Shown here in pieces: positions 1 to 5,324 of a stretch of DNA of 6,361 nucleotides; positions within the stretch are counted from its first letter, which is position 1, and the number at the start of each line of letters is the position of its first letter. The DNA is from an uncultured Alphaproteobacteria bacterium. GTDB lineage: Bacteria; Pseudomonadota; Alphaproteobacteria; CASFRQ01; SAAU01. Where the stretch lies: positions 1 through 6,361 of the forward strand of contig CASFRQ010000053.1 of the NCBI GenBank assembly GCA_949296785.1. Direction: 5' to 3'. Under the pieces are notes generated by a model. The model made no database searches and was not told the origin of the DNA. It saw only the letters and a program-made list of their open reading frames with translations. The position numbers were made by a program, and so were the translations under genes.

Positions 1-56
1 AAATTTTTCTTCATCTTTCTTTCATCGGAACGGTTAATATTATGAAAGGAATTGCT

Positions 57-692
57 ATGAAAAAGTCTTTGTTTTTTGCGGGATTGGCGGCGGCTTCGGT
101 GATGTTCGGCGCGGATTGTTTTGCCCTTACCCCTTATGTCGGCGCAAAATTAAAGTATGTTAAAATGACGCCGGATGTGAAGTTGACCGAAGGTATGGGG
201 ACCTATAATATAGATGACAATATCTATGGCGGCAGTTTTGCGGTCGGTCTTTCGGAACAGGTTTTTGGCGGTTCCTTCCGTGCGGAAGTGGAATATAACA
301 AAAACGGCAAGGCGGAGCAAAAGCACTATATAGGGTTTGATGATTTTGGCTATTTGTGGGATGAAGATTTTAAGCTGCAGGTTGAAACGCAGTCCGTGAT
401 GATTAACGGTTATTATGATTTTGATACGGGAACCCGGCTTTCCCCCTATTTCGGTGCCGGTATCGGTTATGGGGAAGTGAAAGGGACTTTATCTATTGCC
501 GGTGTAAAAGCGGGGATTAAAGATAAAAAGATGGTTTGGCAGATTGGAACCGGTATTTCTTTGGAGGTAACCGAAAACTTTAAAGCGGAGGTCGGATACA
601 GATATATGGATTACGGTTACTTTAAAAAAGACGGAGATAAGGTTAAGACAGACGCTCAAGAGCTGTATATCGGCTTTAGATATCACTTCTAA
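57..692 (+). CDS. Outer-membrane beta-barrel protein (OmpA-like/opacity family), secreted
   Basis: Predicted small outer-membrane porin-like or adhesin-like barrel of 211 residues. Residues 1-23 look like a Sec signal peptide: MKK, a hydrophobic core LFFAGLAAASVMFG, then cleavage after 'DCFA' and before 'LTPYVGAK'. The mature part alternates polar and aromatic/hydrophobic residues as in amphipathic strands ('PYFGAGIGYG', 'AEVGYRYMDYG'). It ends 'YIGFRYHF' with a terminal phenylalanine, the usual BAM-recognised C-terminal strand. This resembles the 8-strand OMP_b-brl/Omp25-like proteins of alphaproteobacteria, about 200 residues long. I chose the ATG at 57 over the in-frame ATG at 42 because AAAGGA (45-50) sits six bases before 57 and the signal peptide then begins MKK; an earlier start adds MKGIA. 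A terminator follows, so it is probably the last or only gene of its transcript. Ligand and precise role cannot be told from sequence. Confidence 0.86.
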   Translation: MKKSLFFAGLAAASVMFGADCFALTPYVGAKLKYVKMTPDVKLTEGMGTYNIDDNIYGGSFAVGLSEQVFGGSFRAEVEYNKNGKAEQKHYIGFDDFGYLWDEDFKLQVETQSVMINGYYDFDTGTRLSPYFGAGIGYGEVKGTLSIAGVKAGIKDKKMVWQIGTGISLEVTENFKAEVGYRYMDYGYFKKDGDKVKTDAQELYIGFRYHF

Positions 693-740
693 AACAATTT
701 TTTCAGATGGGCAGGAAAAGAACCGTTTTTGCCCTCAAAG

Positions 741-769
741 AGGGAGCCGTAAGAAACATACGGCTCCTT
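741..769 (+). terminator. Rho-independent terminator after the outer-membrane protein gene
   Basis: A perfect 9-bp stem GGAGCCGTA/TACGGCTCC (743-751 with 759-767) closes a 7-base loop AGAAACA. It extends by one G-U and one A-U pair to 741/769, and a T-rich but interrupted tail (TTATTATATTGTTT) follows. It lies about 50 bases after the stop of the upstream gene. The immediately upstream CCCTC-AAA-GAGGG hairpin (732-744) overlaps its 5' arm and would compete with it. Confidence 0.8.
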
Positions 770-1222
770 ATTATATTGTTTAAGTCTGGATTTTTCCGGC
801 ACGGGAAATATATGGAAAATGTGAGGAAACCGAACCGTTGAGTTTTTGGATTATTTTTCGGTGCAGGACGGTGTTTTCGGGGTTTTGTTTCTTAGAAATG
901 ATCTTCTTCACAAAAAGGAAATTTTAGCGCGGGAGAAAAAGGAGATTTTGACGCGAGGAAAAAACGGTTTGACGAGACGGAAAAAGTTCGGGACAACGGG
1001 AATCTTCTCGGACAACGCAGAGGAGGAAGGCTCTTTGGTAAAATGGACGAAATTTTCTTTTCCGACTTTTGTACAGAATATTTCAAAGGAGGAAGGTCTT
1101 TGACGGAGCGGAAAAGAGCGGGGGGAAAATATATTGTTAATGAAATTTTTTCTTATCCGATATGTTTTTTTATGTTACCTTAAAAATACTTTGTGAATTT
1201 TATTTGATTTAAGGAGAATTTT
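770..1222. other. Long intergenic stretch without a convincing gene
   Basis: About 450 bases between the terminator and the DUF1015 gene. The left part (770-910) shows nothing recognisable. The middle (912-1000) is a purine-rich degenerate tandem repeat. A 17-base word AGGAGGAAGGCTCTTTG (1021-1037) recurs nearly intact as AGGAGGAAGGTCTTTG (1087-1102). An open frame runs through 846-1103, but it starts with TTG, has no ribosome binding site and encodes a low-complexity Lys/Glu/Arg peptide, so I do not call it a gene. From about 1125 the DNA becomes AT-rich and must hold the promoter of the next gene. TTGTTA (1134-1139) with CGATAT (1158-1163) is the best pair I see, and it is weak. Confidence 0.6.
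912..1000. repeat. Degenerate tandem repeat, four units of 24, 23, 22 and 20 bp
   Basis: Four head-to-tail units each begin with an A-run: 912-935 (AAAAAGGAAATTTTAGCGCG…), 936-958 (AAAAAGGAGATTTTGACGCG…), 959-980 (AAAAAACGGTTTGACGAGACGG) and 981-1000 (AAAAAGTTCGGGACAACGGG). Units 1 and 2 are very similar; units 3 and 4 drift progressively. The consensus is roughly A5-GGA-GATTTTGACGCGAGG. In one frame it reads as KKEILARE/KKEILTRG/KNGLTRR, but coding is not supported. It may be a decaying minisatellite or the remnant of a repetitive element. Confidence 0.6.
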
Positions 1223-2455
1223 ATGAAACAGAAGTTGCCGATTTACACTCCTTTTCGGGGTGTTTTATCGCAAGCGGATTTTGCTTGTGAAATTATCGCT
1301 CCGCCGTACGATGTTTTGTCTTCCGAAGAGGCGTATGAGAAAGCCAAAGGCAATCCGAAAAGCTTTTTGCATATATCAAAGGCGGAAATAGATTTGCCTC
1401 GGGGGACGAATCCTTATGAGCAGGCTGTATATGACAAAGCCGCGGAAAATTTCAAAAATATGTTGCTTCAGGGACAGATTTTTATGTATCCGAAAGAAGC
1501 TTATTATATTTATCAGCTGCAGATGGGGGAACATATCCAGACGGGGCTTGTCGTTTCAGCTTCCGTACGGGCGTATAACGAAGGCCGCATAAAAAAACAT
1601 GAACTGACGCGGATTGTTAAAGAAGACGATCGTGTTCGCCAAATTGAAGCAGTCGGCGCACAGACGGGACCGGTTTTGCTGGTTAATAAAGATATTCCGG
1701 AAGTACATGATTTGCTGCGTGAAGAGATTGCGGGAAAAGAACCGTTCTTTGCCGTCAAAGGGGAATATGGCGTTGTCCACAGGTTGTGGATTTTGGACGA
1801 TATGGAAAAAATGGAGTTTATTACTCGGAAGTTTGAAGAACAGGGAAATGCATATATCGCGGACGGGCATCATCGTTCGGCCGCCGCTGCCCGTGTTGCG
1901 GCGTCAAAAGGCGGAGACGGAACGAATCCTTGGGACGGATTTTTGGCGGTGGCTTTCTTCGCGTCGGAAATGAAGATTTTGGAGTACAACCGGCTGGTGA
2001 AAGATTTGAATGGTTTGACGAAAGAGGCTTTCTTGGAATCTTTGAAAAAAGATTTTGAAGTACGGGAAGAGCAAAAGACCTTTAAGCCTTTTTCCAAAGG
2101 TTCGTTCGGGTTGTATTTGGCCGGAAAATGGTATTCTTTAAAGTACAAAGGATCTTTAACGGGGGACACGGTCGCAGATTTGGATGTCAGTATTTTGTCC
2201 GATAAAGTTTTAACTCCTGTTTTGGGAATTGAAGATTTAAGAAAATCGGACAGGATAGATTTTTCCGGAGGTATTCGCGGGGTGGAAGCTCTTGAAAAAA
2301 GAGTGGACAGCGGAGAAATGGCTGCGGCGTTTTCTTTGTTCCCGACTTCTATAGAGGAACTGATGTCCGTGGCGGATGCGGGAAAAATCATGCCGCCGAA
2401 ATCCACTTGGTTTGAACCGAAACTGGCGGACGGCGTTGTGTCAAAGATGATTTAA
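1223..2455 (+). CDS. DUF1015 family protein (SerK-like, putative kinase fold)
   Basis: Full-length DUF1015 protein of 410 residues, normal for the family. Recognisable blocks are 'APPYDVLS' (26-33), 'NPKSFLHISKAEID' (44-57), 'RIKKHELT' (122-129), 'YIADGHHRSAAA' (211-222), 'LEYNRLVKDL' (253-262) and the C-terminal 'MPPKSTWFEPKL' (390-401). The DGHHR block corresponds to the ParB/Srx-like nucleotide-binding motif of archaeal free-serine kinase SerK, a distant member of the same fold. In bacteria the function is not settled; phosphorylation of serine or another small molecule is inference. It looks cytoplasmic, with no signal peptide or membrane segment. The start is secure: AAGGAG (1211-1216) lies six bases before the ATG. 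In many genomes DUF1015 genes neighbour serA/serC, but no serine-pathway gene is present here. It appears to be transcribed alone, between a long AT-rich leader and convergent slyX. Confidence 0.93.
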   Translation: MKQKLPIYTPFRGVLSQADFACEIIAPPYDVLSSEEAYEKAKGNPKSFLHISKAEIDLPRGTNPYEQAVYDKAAENFKNMLLQGQIFMYPKEAYYIYQLQMGEHIQTGLVVSASVRAYNEGRIKKHELTRIVKEDDRVRQIEAVGAQTGPVLLVNKDIPEVHDLLREEIAGKEPFFAVKGEYGVVHRLWILDDMEKMEFITRKFEEQGNAYIADGHHRSAAAARVAASKGGDGTNPWDGFLAVAFFASEMKILEYNRLVKDLNGLTKEAFLESLKKDFEVREEQKTFKPFSKGSFGLYLAGKWYSLKYKGSLTGDTVADLDVSILSDKVLTPVLGIEDLRKSDRIDFSGGIRGVEALEKRVDSGEMAAAFSLFPTSIEELMSVADAGKIMPPKSTWFEPKLADGVVSKMI

Positions 2456-2461
2456 CTAAGA

Positions 2462-2488
2462 GCGTTTTTTGAAAAATCGCGTTTTTTT
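2462..2488 (+). terminator. Possible weak terminator after the DUF1015 gene
   Basis: GCG-TTTTTT-G-AAAAAT-CGC (2462-2480) can form a short AT-rich hairpin with a GCG/CGC base, an internal T-T mismatch and a tight loop. It is followed by a run of seven T (2482-2488), seven bases after the DUF1015 stop. The T-run is good but the stem is weak. Confidence 0.4.
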
Positions 2489-2530
2489 CAGAGGAGGACG
2501 GAAAAACGGGACGTAAACAACGGGCATAGC

Positions 2531-2577
2531 AAAAAAATTTTCTTTTCGCCTGTACGGAGGGAGGAAACAGGCGAGAA
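2531..2577 (-). terminator. Hairpin terminator for slyX
   Basis: CGCCTGT (2547-2553) pairs with ACAGGCG (2567-2573), and the stem extends outward to 2543/2577 with one G-U pair, giving 11 bp around a 13-base loop. Read on the minus strand, the stem is followed by GAAAA and then a run of seven T (complement of 2531-2537), which suits intrinsic termination of slyX. On the plus strand the hairpin could also act as a backstop for DUF1015 transcripts, although no T-run follows it in that direction. Confidence 0.55.
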
Positions 2578-2604
2578 AGAGACGATTTTATATTTTTTAT
2601 GATT

Positions 2605-2829
2605 TTAATAGTGCGGCGGTTTTGTTTCTTCCGATAAAGGTTTCAGCGGACTGTCCGAAAACAGAGTGGTTAAAATCATTTTTGTCTGTTGTTGCAGTTT
2701 TTGGATAATTTTTCCTTGGACAATCAGTTCCTGATTCAGCTCTTCAATATTTTTTTCCTGATTGGCGACATAGGTTTCAAGCCGGATGATTTTTTCCTCC
2801 AACAGGGTTATTTCTTGTGAAGTCGTCAT
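2605..2829 (-). CDS. slyX: SlyX family protein
   Basis: A 74-residue SlyX protein, matching the family's usual 70-75 residues. Residues about 5-52 form a heptad-patterned coiled coil ('LLEEKIIRLETYVANQEKNI', then 'EELNQELIVQGKIIQKLQQQ'). The conserved 'QEKNIEELN' core corresponds to 'QEITIEELN' of E. coli SlyX, and the C-terminus keeps the hallmark 'PPHY'. SlyX is a small cytoplasmic protein of unknown biochemical role. In enterobacteria it was named from the slyX/slyD locus, and slyD is not in this window. The start is supported by AGGAGA (complement of 2835-2840) five bases before the ATG. It is divergent from the PPC-domain gene across a 77-bp gap and convergent with DUF1015, so it is almost certainly monocistronic. 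Confidence 0.92.
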   Translation of the reverse strand: MTTSQEITLLEEKIIRLETYVANQEKNIEELNQELIVQGKIIQKLQQQTKMILTTLFSDSPLKPLSEETKPPHY

Positions 2830-2906
2830 AGCATTCTCCTGTCATTTATGTTATAGTCTTTGCCGGTAATGTACTTTGTTTTTGTTTTTTTTGAAAGGGG
2901 TTTTGT
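2830..2906. promoter_or_regulatory. Divergent promoter region between slyX and the PPC-domain gene
   Basis: These 77 bases must hold promoters for both flanking genes. For slyX, TATAAC on the minus strand (complement of 2850-2855) is a good -10 box about 20 bases before its ATG, giving a leader just long enough for the AGGAGA; no convincing -35 is visible. For the rightward gene, TAATGT (2867-2872) is a possible -10 without a clear -35. A T-rich run (2879-2892) precedes the rightward ribosome binding site. The two promoters would overlap or nearly so. Confidence 0.35.
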
Positions 2907-3332
2907 ATGGAATACAGACAATTTGAAAATAAATACCTTCTCCGCCTGGAAAAGGGAGAGGATGTGGTAGCCGTTTTAAAGGCTTTTTGCTCCAATCATC
3001 ATATTACTTGCGGTGCGGTGGCCGGAATCGGCGCGGTGGATAAGGTAACGCTCGGTGTGTTTTATCCGGCGACAAAAGAATATAAAGAAAGGTCTTTGGA
3101 AGGGATTTTTGAAATCACTTCCCTTTTGGGAAATGTCTCTACTAAAGACGGGGAAACCTATCTTCATCTGCATATCAACATAGGGGATACGGAAAACCGG
3201 GTGTTCGGCGGTCATCTGGTTTCGGCCAGAATCAGCGCGACGGGAGAGATTTTCGTCAATGCCGTTGACGGGACGGCGGAAAGAACTTTCAGCGATGAAA
3301 TCGGTCTGAATCTTTTTGATTTTAAAAAATAA
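2907..3332 (+). CDS. PPC-domain (DUF296) protein, putative metal-binding/DNA-binding
   Basis: A 141-residue protein that is a single plant-and-prokaryote-conserved (PPC/DUF296) domain, the usual size for stand-alone bacterial members. Visible family blocks are 'LLRLEKGEDVVAVLKAFC' (11-28), 'GAVAGIGAVDKVTLGVF' (36-52), 'LEGIFEITSLLGNVS' (64-78), 'YLHLHINIGD' (85-94) and 'VFGGHLVSARISATGEIFV' (99-117). His87, His89 and His103 match the histidines proposed to bind a metal ion in structures of bacterial and archaeal members, which are typically trimers. In plants the domain accompanies AT-hooks in AHL DNA-binding proteins; bacterial proteins lack the hook, as here, and their function is not established. 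AAAGGGG (2894-2900) lies six bases before the ATG. Nothing follows closely on the same strand, so it is probably a single-gene transcript. Confidence 0.92.
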   Translation: MEYRQFENKYLLRLEKGEDVVAVLKAFCSNHHITCGAVAGIGAVDKVTLGVFYPATKEYKERSLEGIFEITSLLGNVSTKDGETYLHLHINIGDTENRVFGGHLVSARISATGEIFVNAVDGTAERTFSDEIGLNLFDFKK

Positions 3333-3336
3333 AATC
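3318..3336 (+). terminator. Weak AT-rich hairpin over the PPC gene stop codon
   Basis: GATTTTA (3318-3324) and TAAAATC (3330-3336) form a 7-bp stem with a five-A loop that spans the stop codon. Only a short pyrimidine-rich stretch (CTGGCCTTTCTT) follows, so it is a poor intrinsic terminator and may be chance in AT-rich DNA. Confidence 0.25.
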
Positions 3337-3643
3337 TCTGGCCTTTCTTAAAAAATATATAAGACAATTAAAACGGGAGATATTGCTTTAAGCATAGAAA
3401 AAAAGCGCAGGTCAGATTTAAAGAGGGTGAAAAATCTGAAAAAAACACCAACAAGTAAAGATTATCTCTGACGGAGGATGTCGGAAAAGAAGGATGCTTT
3501 ACGGTTATCGGACGGGAACAGAGTCGCCCTGTCTCGGTTTTGATTTGGCGGTTCTGTTGACGGAAGGAACAAAGGGCGGTATCTCATGTTTCGGAACAGG
3601 CGACGGCAGAGGTAAAAAAGTTGATAATGATTAGGAGAAGAGA
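3333..3643. other. 311-bp intergenic region upstream of lnt, possibly structured
   Basis: No convincing gene. Contents seen: an 8-bp inverted repeat TCAGATTT/AAATCTGA (3412-3419 with 3432-3439, 12-base loop) without a T-run on the plus strand; a block at 3523-3604 that could pair in two mutually exclusive ways; and a 46-codon open frame (3494-3634) ending on the lnt ribosome binding site. The promoter of lnt should lie here, but I cannot point to a good -35/-10 pair. The corC/ybeY genes that often precede lnt in alphaproteobacteria are absent. Confidence 0.55.
3494..3634 (+). CDS. Doubtful 46-residue open frame just upstream of lnt
   Basis: An ATG-started frame of 46 codons (MLYGYRTGTESPC…, ending …GKKVDND). 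Its TAG (3632-3634) overlaps the AGGAG (3633-3637) that serves lnt, so the geometry would suit a translationally coupled leader peptide. Against it: the AGAAGG stretch abuts the ATG with no spacing, the peptide resembles no family I know, and it has no signal or membrane segment. It is equally well explained as a chance frame in intergenic DNA. Confidence 0.15.
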   Translation: MLYGYRTGTESPCLGFDLAVLLTEGTKGGISCFGTGDGRGKKVDND

Positions 3644-5263
3644 TTGAAAAAGGCTTTTAAATGGCTGCGAGCGGGAGGGAAAAGTACTGCTTTAACCGAA
3701 GAGATGTTGAATGACAAGAAAAACGATTGTCCGGCGTTTTGTGAGAAGGATAAAAAAATAGGGAAAAAGAGCCTTTTGGCGGCGTTTTTTCTGGGGGGAA
3801 CGGCTGTTTTTGCTTTTCCTCCTTATGGGATTATTCCTGTTCTTTTCCTTTCGTTTTCCGGTTTTGTCTGTTTGTTGAATAGAGCGGAAAGGAAAAAAAG
3901 CGCTTTCGGGCTTGGCTTTTTCTTCGGTTTCTCTTTATTTGCTTTTTCTTTGTCCTGGATTACAAATGCTTTGAAACTGGACGCAGCTTTTTACCCTTTC
4001 ATCCCTTTGGCGTTTGCCGGTATGGGGGTGTTGGGTGGTCTGTTTATCGGTTGCGGGTCTGTATTATCTTTTTTCGCGCCTGCGGGTTGGCGCCGCGTTT
4101 GGATGTTTGCCGCCTGGTGGGGGATTTTAGAGTGGGTCAGGTCTTGGATATTTACCGGATTTCCTTGGAACCTTTTATCTTCGGTGTGGGTGGCTTTTTT
4201 GCCTGTTCTGCAGGTGGAGAGTTTAACAGGCCCTTATGTTTTAAGCTTTCTTTCCTGCTTTGTCTTTTCTTCTTTTTTCTTTTTGGGGCAAAAGGGCAAT
4301 TGGAAACAGAAGTTTTGGTCTCATAAGTTTGTTCTTCTTTCCGCTGTGAGTTTATCTTTTTTTGCGTGCGTGTGGGGTGGTTGGCGGCTTTTTGATGCCG
4401 AAAACAATCATGTTTGGGGTGTCCGATTGCGCCTTGTTCAGCCGAATATTCCGCAACAAATGAAATGGACCGCTTCGCAGATGGAAGAAAACTTTATGAA
4501 GCATGTCCGTTTAAGCGCGCAAGAGGCTTCAAAACCGGTAACGCATGTTATTTGGCCCGAGTCTGCTTTGGTTTTTTATGAAAAAAACTTTTTGTTTCAA
4601 TCATTGATTTTATCGGCGTTAAAACAAGGCGCAACTTTGATTTCGGGAGCTCTTCGGGTTGCGGATGAAAAAAGTGGCGCCGTTGCCAACAGTATCCTGA
4701 TTATTGACGACTTGGGGGAAATTAAGGGAGTGTATGACAAATCCCATTTAGTACCTTTCGGTGAATATGTTCCTTTGAAAGAATATATTCCTTTGGATAA
4801 GGTTGTCCCTCTTCCGGGAGAGTTTCGTCCGGGGAATGGACCTGCAACTTATTACATCAGTAAAGCGCCGCCGGTTGGATTGGGAATCTGTTATGAGATT
4901 ATTTTTCCGAAGCATGTTACGGACGGGAAGCGTCGGCCGTTATGGATTGTGAATGTGGCAAATGACGCGTGGTACGGTATCAGCGCCGGCCCTTATCAGC
5001 ATTTGGCGGCAGCTCAACAAAGGGCTGTGGAGGAGGGATTACCGGTTGTTCGTTCCACAAACAACGGTATTTCCGCGGTGATTACTCCTTATGGGCGCTT
5101 AGAGGCTTTTTTACCTTTGGGGGAGGAAGGTATTCTGGATGCCGACCTTCCTCGCGCTTTGCCTCCGACTTTCTATTCTGTCTATGGGGAGATATTTAAT
5201 TTTATTTTATTTGCAATCTCTATCCTTTTAGGATATATTCATAAAAAACAAATAAATTTGTAA
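3644..5263 (+). CDS. lnt: Apolipoprotein N-acyltransferase
   Basis: Inner-membrane enzyme that transfers an acyl chain from a phospholipid to the alpha-amino group of the diacylglyceryl-cysteine of apolipoproteins, the last step of lipoprotein maturation. The protein has 539 residues (E. coli Lnt has 512). After a charged stretch of about 42 residues come some seven hydrophobic segments between about 43 and 247, then the nitrilase-like periplasmic domain (about 260-500) and a last membrane helix (about 515-532). The catalytic triad is complete: Glu306 in 'VIWPESAL', Lys366 in 'YDKSHLVPFGEYVP' and Cys416 in 'GICYEIIFP'. Trp275, Glu374, Tyr417 and Glu418 match other functionally important E. 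coli positions. The start is TTG with AGGAG (3633-3637) six bases upstream; the next ATG, at residue 21, lacks a well-spaced site. The hydrophilic N-terminal extension with Cys29 and Cys33 is longer than usual. It is followed by the XRE regulator gene, a conserved alphaproteobacterial pairing. Confidence 0.97.
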   Translation: MKKAFKWLRAGGKSTALTEEMLNDKKNDCPAFCEKDKKIGKKSLLAAFFLGGTAVFAFPPYGIIPVLFLSFSGFVCLLNRAERKKSAFGLGFFFGFSLFAFSLSWITNALKLDAAFYPFIPLAFAGMGVLGGLFIGCGSVLSFFAPAGWRRVWMFAAWWGILEWVRSWIFTGFPWNLLSSVWVAFLPVLQVESLTGPYVLSFLSCFVFSSFFFLGQKGNWKQKFWSHKFVLLSAVSLSFFACVWGGWRLFDAENNHVWGVRLRLVQPNIPQQMKWTASQMEENFMKHVRLSAQEASKPVTHVIWPESALVFYEKNFLFQSLILSALKQGATLISGALRVADEKSGAVANSILIIDDLGEIKGVYDKSHLVPFGEYVPLKEYIPLDKVVPLPGEFRPGNGPATYYISKAPPVGLGICYEIIFPKHVTDGKRRPLWIVNVANDAWYGISAGPYQHLAAAQQRAVEEGLPVVRSTNNGISAVITPYGRLEAFLPLGEEGILDADLPRALPPTFYSVYGEIFNFILFAISILLGYIHKKQINL

Positions 5264-5269
5264 AAAGTA

Positions 5270-5298
5270 TTGACTTATTTAAAAGAATATGGTTTAAT
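5270..5298 (+). promoter_or_regulatory. Sigma-70-like promoter of the XRE regulator gene
   Basis: TTGACT (5270-5275) matches the -35 consensus TTGACA at five of six positions. It is separated by exactly 17 bases from TTTAAT (5293-5298), a four-of-six match to TATAAT. Transcription would start near 5305, giving a leader of about 20 bases before the GTG. The -35 begins seven bases after the lnt stop, so the regulator can be transcribed separately from lnt. This is the best promoter in the window. Confidence 0.7.
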
Positions 5299-5315
5299 GT
5301 ACCCGCTTTAATGGT

Positions 5316-5322
5316 AAAGGAG
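5316..5322 (+). promoter_or_regulatory. Ribosome binding site with awkward spacing to either XRE start
   Basis: AAAGGAG is a strong Shine-Dalgarno match, but it lies only two bases before the GTG at 5325 and fourteen before the in-frame ATG at 5337; both distances are away from the usual 5-9. It leaves the true start undecided. Confidence 0.6.
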
Positions 5323-5324
5323 TA

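Noticed and set aside
42..56. Upstream ATG at 42 as start of the outer-membrane protein
   Set aside because: The AAAGGA between 45 and 50 is better used as ribosome binding site for the ATG at 57, which yields a standard MKK signal peptide.
846..1103. 85-codon plus-strand open frame over the tandem repeat
   Set aside because: It starts with TTG, has no ribosome binding site, and encodes a low-complexity Lys/Arg/Glu peptide generated by the repeat. A minus-strand frame is also open over the same low-complexity DNA, so openness is not evidence of coding.
1614..1973. 119-codon plus-strand frame in another phase of the DUF1015 gene
   Set aside because: Overlaps the DUF1015 coding sequence out of frame with no recognisable motif and no conserved start signal. 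The DUF1015 frame is intact, so there is no frameshift to explain.
1870..2406. 178-codon minus-strand open frame
   Set aside because: It lies entirely inside the well-supported DUF1015 gene and has no family resemblance; it is an antisense shadow.
3412..3439. Inverted repeat TCAGATTT/AAATCTGA as a terminator
   Set aside because: On the plus strand it is followed by A-rich, not T-rich, sequence, and no minus-strand gene ends here to use it in the other direction. It could be an operator, but nothing else supports that.
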